A stretch of 64,000 nucleotides of DNA from the NCBI RefSeq assembly GCF_022699665.1, contig NZ_JALDNB010000015.1:1-64000 (forward strand). Reading direction: 5' to 3'. Shown here in pieces: positions 57,664 to 64,000 of the stretch. The first letter of the stretch is position 1. Each line of letters starts with the position of its first letter. This DNA comes from Chryseobacterium aahli. Lineage in GTDB: Bacteria; Bacteroidota; Bacteroidia; Flavobacteriales; Weeksellaceae. The translations under genes and the position numbers were made by a program. The notes beneath the pieces were generated by a model. That model was not told where the DNA came from. It saw nothing but the letters and a program-made list of their open reading frames with translations, and did no database searches.

Positions 57664-58431
57664 ATGAACACCAGACAGGAAAAACTCGAAGCTTTTGGAA
57701 GACTATTGGATATTATGGATGACCTTCGTGAAAAATGTCCGTGGGATCAGAAACAAACGCTTCAGACACTTCGTCATTTAACGTTGGAAGAAACATATGA
57801 ACTTTCAGATGCGCTTTTGCAGGAAGATTTAATTGAAATTAAAAAAGAACTCGGTGACGTGCTTTTGCATTTGGTTTTTTATGCTAAAATAGGTTCAGAA
57901 AAAGAAAGTTTTGACATTGCTGATGTCATCAATTCACTGAATGAAAAACTAATTTTCCGTCATCCTCACATTTACGGTGATGTAGAAGTGAAAGATGAAG
58001 AAGAGGTAAAGCAAAATTGGGAAAAGCTGAAACTGAAAGAAGGTAACAAATCGATTTTGGGAGGTGTTCCTAAAGGCTTACCAAGTATGGTGAAAGCGTA
58101 CAGAATTCAGGATAAAGTAAAAGGGATTGGTTTTGAATTTCATGATGCGGAAGATGCATGGAAAAAGGTAGATGAAGAGATTCAGGAATTTCATGATGAA
58201 ACCGATTCAGATAAAAAAGAACAGGAACTGGGAGATGTATTTTTTTCATTGATTAATTATGCAAGAATTTCTGGTTTAAATCCAGATTCTGCGTTAGAGA
58301 GAACCAATTTGAAGTTCATTTCAAGATTCCAAAAGATGGAAAATTTAGCATTAAAAGAAAATTTAAAATTGGGAGAAATGTCTTTGGAAGAAATGGATGT
58401 TCTCTGGGAAAAAGCAAAACGTTTTGAATAA
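57664..58431 (+). CDS. mazG: Nucleoside triphosphate pyrophosphohydrolase MazG
   Basis: A 255-aa two-domain MazG. Each half carries the EExxE...D metal-binding pattern (EETYELSDALL ... LGDVLLHLVFY; ELGDVFFSLINYA), and FHDETDSDKKEQELGD follows. It hydrolyses NTPs/dNTPs to monophosphates, clearing damaged nucleotides or lowering ppGpp-type signals. The FUSC gene starts immediately after the stop. Confidence 0.94.
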   Translation: MNTRQEKLEAFGRLLDIMDDLREKCPWDQKQTLQTLRHLTLEETYELSDALLQEDLIEIKKELGDVLLHLVFYAKIGSEKESFDIADVINSLNEKLIFRHPHIYGDVEVKDEEEVKQNWEKLKLKEGNKSILGGVPKGLPSMVKAYRIQDKVKGIGFEFHDAEDAWKKVDEEIQEFHDETDSDKKEQELGDVFFSLINYARISGLNPDSALERTNLKFISRFQKMENLALKENLKLGEMSLEEMDVLWEKAKRFE

Positions 58432-59511
58432 ATGAAAACCGATCATTCAGCACAAAACCGATTTCAATATCTGATTGAAATTAAGAAAACTGAAAGAAAA
58501 TGGCATTTCCCGTTTCTTGCGGCTTTGTGTATCGGTACGCCGCTTTTGCTGGGCTGGTTTTCCGGGAAACCAAATTACGGCAGTCTGTCGAGTTTGGGTG
58601 CGTTGACGATCTTGTATTTCACTACAGCACCAATTAGTCAACGAATGATTCATCTGGCGGTCTGCGCTTTCGGAATCATTTTTTCCTTTACCATCAGTCT
58701 TTTTTTTAGCTTTAATATTTATATGGCGGCTTTGTCCTTCGGGATTGTTTCTTTTCTGTCACATTTTATTACTTCTTATTTTAAAATTCCGCCACCGGGA
58801 AATTTTTTCTTCATTATGCTTGCGGCAATGGCAAGTACTTTTCAGTTTGATTTGGAAATGATTCCTATGAGAGTTGGATTAGTCGCAATGGGAGCCATTT
58901 TATCATGTTCGTTGGCTTTTATTTATTCCGTTTTTGTTGAAAAAAGTGAAGTGGTGACTGTTCCCCGAAGAGTTTTTAAAAAGAAAAGGTACAGCAAGTT
59001 TGTAGAAAGTACGATTATTGGTTTGATCATGATGCTGACTTTAATCGTGGGTCATCTTTTAAAATTTCAGAATACGTACTGGATTTCTATTTCCACCGTT
59101 GCCATTATTCAGGGACGGAATTTCGAGCATGTACGCCAAAGAAATATGCACAGGATTTTCGGAACTTTTATTGGTCTCGGTTTAGCTTCGCTGATTCTAC
59201 TTTTTGATCCTGAAAAGATTGTAATGATAGGAATTATCGTAGTTTTACAGTTCATTGTAGAATTAATGATTGTGAGAAATTATGGTTTGGCCGTGATCTT
59301 TATTACACCACTTACCTTACTTTTAATAGAAGCGGGAAGTCCTATTCATCATGATGTTGAAAATCTCATGGAGGCGAGATTACTCGATACGATTATCGGA
59401 AGTTTGATGGGATTGGCAGCCGGTTTTTTTCTACATCATCAGCAAATCATCAATCAACTGGAGAAAAATATTAGGTATTCTTTTTTTCAGTTTAAAAAAT
59501 TAAAAAAATAA
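58432..59511 (+). CDS. FUSC family membrane transporter
   Basis: A 359-aa integral membrane protein of the FUSC/aromatic-acid-exporter family: several helices in each half with the conserved GHLLKFQNTYWISISTVAIIQGRNFEHVRQR block around 200-240. The family includes fusaric-acid and aromatic-compound exporters; substrate unknown. It begins one base after mazG, so the two are co-transcribed without an obvious link. Confidence 0.88.
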   Translation: MKTDHSAQNRFQYLIEIKKTERKWHFPFLAALCIGTPLLLGWFSGKPNYGSLSSLGALTILYFTTAPISQRMIHLAVCAFGIIFSFTISLFFSFNIYMAALSFGIVSFLSHFITSYFKIPPPGNFFFIMLAAMASTFQFDLEMIPMRVGLVAMGAILSCSLAFIYSVFVEKSEVVTVPRRVFKKKRYSKFVESTIIGLIMMLTLIVGHLLKFQNTYWISISTVAIIQGRNFEHVRQRNMHRIFGTFIGLGLASLILLFDPEKIVMIGIIVVLQFIVELMIVRNYGLAVIFITPLTLLLIEAGSPIHHDVENLMEARLLDTIIGSLMGLAAGFFLHHQQIINQLEKNIRYSFFQFKKLKK

Positions 59512-59515
59512 AATT

Positions 59516-60388
59516 ATGCGCATTCTTGTTGTATTCGCTTTCATGTTATTAAGTTGTAATCCGAAAGCTCAGGATTCAATAGCCCAATCACAGGACGATT
59601 TGAAAACAGAATTTTCACTTCCCAAAAAACTGAAAGAAGTTTCTGGGATTGCTCTTTCGCAGGATCAGAAAACCATTTGGGCCATCGAAGATGCAGGAAA
59701 TAAAAATGTAGTGTACGGGCTGAACAGAAAGGGCGAGCAAATCGCTGACGTTTTGGTGGAAAACGCTGAAAACAACGATTGGGAAGATATTACAAAAGAT
59801 GCAGCAGGAAATATCTACATCGGAGATTTCGGAAATAATGAAAACGACAGACAAAATCTTTCCATTTTAAAATTAGATTTAAAAACTGATTCTCAGAAGT
59901 CGACAAAGGTTATTCAGACGACGAAATTTCATTACGAAGGACAGACTGAATTTCCGCCTAAAAAATCAAACTTATTGTACGATTGCGAAGCTTTTGTAGA
60001 GAAAGACGGCAGTTTTTACCTGTTCACCAAAAACAGAAGCAAAGGTTTTGACGGAACTTTTCTGGTTTTCCAGATTCCTAATATAGAAGGTGATTTTGAA
60101 GCGAAATTGGTTGGTAAATTGAAACTTGAAGGTGGTTACAGTGATGCGGCAATTACTTCAGCAACCATCAATTCAAAAAATCAGATTGCTTTGCTGAATC
60201 ATAAAAATATCAATGTACTTTCCGGATTTACAGCGAATGATTTTAGTTCAGCCAAAATTCAGAAAATCCCTTTAAATCACAATTCACAAAAAGAAGCGGT
60301 CGTTTTTGTTGATGATAAAACCTTGTTGATTGCGGATGAAAAGGATAAGAAAACGGGTGGCAATGTCTATCAGTTTTCTTTAAAATAA
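59516..60388 (+). CDS. Lipoprotein, SdiA-regulated/propeller-like
   Basis: A 290-aa lipoprotein (MRILVVFAFMLLSCNPKAQ, lipobox LLSC, Cys14). The body shows repeated blades typical of a beta-propeller related to the SdiA-regulated/NHL-like families: EVSGIALSQDQKTIWAIEDAGN, DWEDITKDAAGNIYIGDFGNNENDRQNL, LLYDCEAFVEKDG, IQKIPLNHNSQKEAVVFVD. Function is unknown; likely a periplasmic or surface ligand-binding protein. Third gene of the mazG operon. Confidence 0.75.
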   Translation: MRILVVFAFMLLSCNPKAQDSIAQSQDDLKTEFSLPKKLKEVSGIALSQDQKTIWAIEDAGNKNVVYGLNRKGEQIADVLVENAENNDWEDITKDAAGNIYIGDFGNNENDRQNLSILKLDLKTDSQKSTKVIQTTKFHYEGQTEFPPKKSNLLYDCEAFVEKDGSFYLFTKNRSKGFDGTFLVFQIPNIEGDFEAKLVGKLKLEGGYSDAAITSATINSKNQIALLNHKNINVLSGFTANDFSSAKIQKIPLNHNSQKEAVVFVDDKTLLIADEKDKKTGGNVYQFSLK

Positions 60389-60394
60389 ATATCC

Positions 60395-60465
60395 AGTTTG
60401 TCATTCTGAAAGAATCTCAACAGCTTGTTTAAAATGTTGTATAGATTCTTTCAGAATGACAAACT
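60395..60465. repeat. 23-bp perfect inverted repeat between convergent genes
   Basis: AGTTTGTCATTCTGAAAGAATCT (60395-60417) is exactly complementary to 60443-60465 across a 25-nt spacer. The core ATTCTTTCAGAAT also occurs at 18971 and 51727 in the paired-hairpin repeats. It may act as a bidirectional terminator, but the core and its context mark it as a member of a dispersed palindrome family. Confidence 0.75.
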
Positions 60466-60533
60466 TTGTTTTATAATTTTACTTTAGAGTAGTTTTTTTT
60501 AGAGAGCTCTAAATAAAAAACGGTTAATGACCG

Positions 60534-63500
60534 TTAAAAACTCAATCCCACACCCCCAGAAATTCTTCCTCCATCTTCCCCGGTAAAATAATCCACTCTC
60601 GCAGAGAACGTTTCCAGAATGTTCATCCAGAAACCTGCACCGGCTCCTTGATGCCATTTGTCGGATTGTTCACCGTCTTTCCAGACTCTTCCTAAATCGT
60701 AGCCGACTAAAATTCCCAAGTTCGTAGGAACGATATTGTTTTTTACTCTTCCGAAATTCCAGCGGATTTCAGAATTATTGGCGAAATATGATTTCCCTGC
60801 AAACCTTTCATTTCTGTAAGCACGCATTCCGTTGTTTCCGCCGATGGCTGCAGCTTGGTAGAATTCAAAATTATTATTGTTAATAATCATTGCGTTGCTC
60901 GAGTTGGCAAATACAAATTTTCCTCGCTTATCAATTCTGTGGAATAGATTTAAAGTTCCGTTGAAGTTGGCGAAGTTTTGATTAAATTCTGATAGATTGG
61001 CTTTCCAGCCTGCATTTAAAATCATTTCCAAACCTAAAGTAGGGAAGGCTTTATTGTCTAAATTTTTAAAACTAAACGTATAGTTTGCGCCCGCAAATTG
61101 TTGTCCATTAAAAACTTCAGGATTAACATCGGGAGAAACAGCTATGAATCGATCATCATTGAATTGTACTTTAGCATGTTCAAAATTCAACTGGAATTGG
61201 TGTTTCAGATTCAGCCAACTTATTTTTGAGATAGAAGGTGCAAATTTAAACTGAGAAATACGCACTCTGTTGTAGTCGCGGTTATCTTCATCAGCATCAT
61301 TCAAACTTTCATTACCCAAACCGAAAAATGTTCTTGCAAAAAACGGTGTGGTGTAAGTTGCGTCAATTCCTGCGTCCCAGCCTGCGATTGCTTTTTTGAA
61401 AATTCCTTTATAACCGACATTAAATCCACCTGTTGCGGTATAATAATTGGCGCTAAAACTATGCTTTTGGGTGAAAGGATCACGAATGAAATTATTAACC
61501 GTATAATTAGCAACAATTCCTAGAATCACTCCGTCATCAGGATTGAAATTGGCCATTGGGTATCCTGCAAAGAAATTGTATTTCGGATGCTTCCAGTTGT
61601 AGGTGTTGACGTCATAATCATTGCTGATATGTTTAGTTGCGGATTTTGCGTTGTAGGTGTTTTTTTGTGATTTAAAATCATAAATCTTTACCTTGCTTCC
61701 GTTTTCTACATTGTAAGTGTCATGATTATAACCACCAATTAATCGGATGTTTATTTTCGATTTTCCTTCTCCTGAAATTTCATAAATATCATCTTCTTCC
61801 AAACCGTAGATCCAAAGTTCTTTGGTTTTGGTATCGTCATATTTCTTTTCAAAAACCAGCTCTTCACCTTTGTTTTTGTCTAATTGATATTGTTTTACTT
61901 CAACAGAATTTTCTGTCTTAGTAATCACAAATTTATCTTTGTTTACAGTTCCCGTTAAAGGAATTTTTTCCTGCAAAACATCAAAATATCTCGTAGCATA
62001 ATCTCCCAGTTTGCCTTTTCTCAGCTTCAGTTTTCTCTGAATGTCTATAATGGTTTCATCCTGAACCTCTTTAGGTAAATTATCAAAAGCACGGTCGATA
62101 TCGGTATCTGATAAATGTTCCTGAATGTATTTTGCCTGACCCGTCCAGTCTTCCTGATTCGCATTTTTCAGGAAAATTAAATCCATAGGATAAGGCTCCA
62201 TGTTCATCCATCGTACGCTTTTGATATCATCTTTAAACGTTTTCATGTGACGAATTGCAGGAATATTCATCAACAATTTAAAAGCTGCCCCATCATAGTT
62301 GCTGAATGCCTGATCTCTGTCACGGGGAATTGGTTTGTAAATTACTTTATCGCCAACTTTGTATTCTGCCCATTTCCATTGATCTTCGTGCCTGTCCCAA
62401 TCGCCAATCAGCATGTCAAAAATTCTTGCTCTGATGTAAAGATCCTGATCTACTGAATATTTACCATCTTTTCGCATATTTTTCAGAACATCTGAAGTTG
62501 AAACGATGTCTAATGCATTATCCAATGACTGCAAAGTTTTCGGATCCGAAGAAAAGCGTTCTTCAATCATGTATAGTTCGTCACCGTAATTTTGATTGTA
62601 TCGTCTTAAAGATTTTTGTTTTGGAATGTAATATAATTCAGGATTGCTGTGGAAAATACCCAACTTGTCAATCATATTATTAACCGCAAAACCTGTAAAC
62701 GGATGATTTGTGGTATAAAAATCAAGTAAAAATCTTTCGGGAAATGTATTGTTAAGTTCGCTTCCGAAACTGTTTTTCTTGAAAGCCTGTGCATTCAGAA
62801 AACGGACTGCACTTTTCTTGATTCCGCGCATCACAAATTCTTGTCCGTCATTGGTTCTTAAACGTAAGCTGTTTGACTGGTTTCCGCCACCTTCTCTGAC
62901 AGGAGAATATCCGGGATTCATGTCTGAAAGATTTTTTGTTTTGGCTTCTATCGGAAGTGCGTAGTATTTCCTGTAATGATTTCCCCAAAGCCAAGAGTAG
63001 AATTTTCCTGCTTTTGTCTGTCTTTCGGAGTAAATTGTTGACGTTACGGTTGCAGGTAAAGAATCTGGATAATTATTTTGAAATACTTCAGGTTTTTTAA
63101 TGACTGCAATCTGAGTCAGCTTTTCAAATTTATTGTTTTTAGTCGAAAAATATTCCACATCCGAACTTAAATCTTTTCTGAGATTTAAAACTGCAAATCC
63201 GCTTCCGCCATAGGAGAAATCTGTTTTTTGAGCAATTGTCGAAGGATCGGTTTTAGAACCCGCACCGCTGATGATTTGTTTGATATTTTTGTCTTCATGA
63301 TATTGGAGATTATGGTCATGCCCAGAAACCAAAATCACATTTTCTTTATCCTGAATAATACTTTTGATTCTATTGGCAAACTCTGCATAATGCGCATTGC
63401 TAATGTCTTCCATACTCGCTCCGGAAGAACTTCGCAAAACATTAATTAAACTCGCAACTCCGGGAATTGGAAGTTTCCCCTGAAAAGATGATAGATGAGA

Positions 63501-64000
63501 TTTAGCAGAATTAAAACCTGCATGAACTCCCGAGCTGATGACAGGATGGTGCACCGCCACAATGATTCTCTTATCCTGATTTTTTGTAATCAAATCTTTA
63601 AACTCGGCATAAAAATCTGCTGTTGTCTTGATGTCGCAGCCTTTATTGATTCCTGGATATTTGTCCCAATTGATAAGAGCCCATTCAGAATCAAGAACAA
63701 TCAGTTTGATGTCTTTAGTTAAATTAATATCATCAATCGGACAGGAGTTTTTAGGTAAAAAAGCTTTTTTATCATTCAGATAAGATTTTACAAATTCTTC
63801 CTGTGCTTTTAAGCCTTCCACCCCGTGATACCAATCGTGATTTCCAGGAATCACCAATGTTTTCCCTTTGAAATTTTTAGTAATTTCTAATTGATTTTCC
63901 AGTTTCTGTTTGGCTAGAGGATACCCTTTATCGGTCTCCTTTGGCATTCCCAGCGGATAAATGTTGTCTCCTAGGAAAAGCAGCATTGAGTTTTTATCGG
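60534..64000 (-). CDS. Large phosphoesterase/outer-membrane-barrel protein, 5'-truncated
   Basis: 1155 residues are visible; the gene continues beyond the window edge. The N-terminal part (about 1-280) is a calcineurin-like phosphoesterase: GDNIYPLGM, IPGNHDWYHGV, AVHHPVISSGVHAGF and VSGHDHNLQYH; the first DxH motif must lie upstream. A middle region (about 330-620) contains DGQEFVMRGIKK, RIFDMLIGDWDRHEDQWKWAEY and PIPRDRDQAFSNYDG, resembling kinase-type loops. The C-terminal third (about 800-1150) is an outer-membrane beta-barrel of the surface-antigen type, ending in SGGVGLSF, with a terminal phenylalanine typical of barrel signals. So a phosphatase and a possible kinase-like domain are presented outside the outer membrane. 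The last gene of the window. Confidence 0.85.
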   Translation of the reverse strand, partial: DKNSMLLFLGDNIYPLGMPKETDKGYPLAKQKLENQLEITKNFKGKTLVIPGNHDWYHGVEGLKAQEEFVKSYLNDKKAFLPKNSCPIDDINLTKDIKLIVLDSEWALINWDKYPGINKGCDIKTTADFYAEFKDLITKNQDKRIIVAVHHPVISSGVHAGFNSAKSHLSSFQGKLPIPGVASLINVLRSSSGASMEDISNAHYAEFANRIKSIIQDKENVILVSGHDHNLQYHEDKNIKQIISGAGSKTDPSTIAQKTDFSYGGSGFAVLNLRKDLSSDVEYFSTKNNKFEKLTQIAVIKKPEVFQNNYPDSLPATVTSTIYSERQTKAGKFYSWLWGNHYRKYYALPIEAKTKNLSDMNPGYSPVREGGGNQSNSLRLRTNDGQEFVMRGIKKSAVRFLNAQAFKKNSFGSELNNTFPERFLLDFYTTNHPFTGFAVNNMIDKLGIFHSNPELYYIPKQKSLRRYNQNYGDELYMIEERFSSDPKTLQSLDNALDIVSTSDVLKNMRKDGKYSVDQDLYIRARIFDMLIGDWDRHEDQWKWAEYKVGDKVIYKPIPRDRDQAFSNYDGAAFKLLMNIPAIRHMKTFKDDIKSVRWMNMEPYPMDLIFLKNANQEDWTGQAKYIQEHLSDTDIDRAFDNLPKEVQDETIIDIQRKLKLRKGKLGDYATRYFDVLQEKIPLTGTVNKDKFVITKTENSVEVKQYQLDKNKGEELVFEKKYDDTKTKELWIYGLEEDDIYEISGEGKSKINIRLIGGYNHDTYNVENGSKVKIYDFKSQKNTYNAKSATKHISNDYDVNTYNWKHPKYNFFAGYPMANFNPDDGVILGIVANYTVNNFIRDPFTQKHSFSANYYTATGGFNVGYKGIFKKAIAGWDAGIDATYTTPFFARTFFGLGNESLNDADEDNRDYNRVRISQFKFAPSISKISWLNLKHQFQLNFEHAKVQFNDDRFIAVSPDVNPEVFNGQQFAGANYTFSFKNLDNKAFPTLGLEMILNAGWKANLSEFNQNFANFNGTLNLFHRIDKRGKFVFANSSNAMIINNNNFEFYQAAAIGGNNGMRAYRNERFAGKSYFANNSEIRWNFGRVKNNIVPTNLGILVGYDLGRVWKDGEQSDKWHQGAGAGFWMNILETFSARVDYFTGEDGGRISGGVGLSF

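Overview
The window looks like chromosomal DNA of a Chryseobacterium-type flavobacterium (Bacteroidota, Weeksellaceae). The grounds are: low GC; the Bacteroidota -7 promoter box TAnnTTTG in front of many genes; almost no Shine-Dalgarno sequences; PorV- and PorP/SprF-type outer membrane proteins of the type IX secretion world; and flavobacterial families such as DUF5606, DUF3822, head-GIN and VF530 proteins. The genus is inferred, not proven.

Layout. The window opens inside a 5S rRNA gene, the end of an rRNA operon, followed by about 740 bp of gene-free DNA with degraded repeats. Next come a VanZ-like protein, an acyl-CoA carboxylase carboxyltransferase, a DMT transporter with a PorV-like protein and a secreted partner, a fasciclin protein and exported MsrB, an ECF sigma/anti-sigma pair, uvrC and hutH (1-13.4 kb). 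From 13.4 to 24.4 kb are a subtilase lipoprotein, a GNAT enzyme, YgiD, YceI, an unknown protein with an internal duplication, a DPP-IV-like peptidase, an acyltransferase and a luciferase-like monooxygenase. From 24.4 to 41.5 kb are sbcC-sbcD with an upstream 53-aa microprotein, a tandem repeat array, VF530, SlyD, YchJ, an M3 peptidase, kefF-kefC, an orphan NTF2-fold immunity lipoprotein, lemA-TPM-TPM, folA and a TRIC channel. From 41.6 to 64 kb it is mostly housekeeping: coaD, ddl, a PASTA protein, rluD, porP/sprF, hemW, murI, an HxlR/nitroreductase pair, rsmD-DUF3822, Smr, a class C-type hydrolase, an archaemetzincin lipoprotein, sixA, ruvX-def, DUF5606, mazG-FUSC, and a large phosphoesterase/outer-membrane-barrel protein cut by the window end.

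The genes form short operons (2-4 genes), often with 1-20 bp gaps or small overlaps, and convergent pairs share bidirectional terminators. Themes are envelope maintenance (oxidised-methionine repair, lipoproteins, peptidoglycan precursors via murI and ddl), DNA repair (uvrC, sbcCD, ruvX) and tRNA/rRNA/protein processing (rluD, rsmD, def). I see no phage, integrase, transposase, CRISPR array or classical defence island.

The most unusual content is non-coding or at domain level: a three-copy dispersed element whose ends can pair with one compensatory change; a 42-bp tandem array carrying promoter boxes; an intergenic small-RNA candidate with its own promoter and terminator; a structured intergenic element before mazG; and a kinase-like motif pair inside the phosphoesterase/barrel protein.
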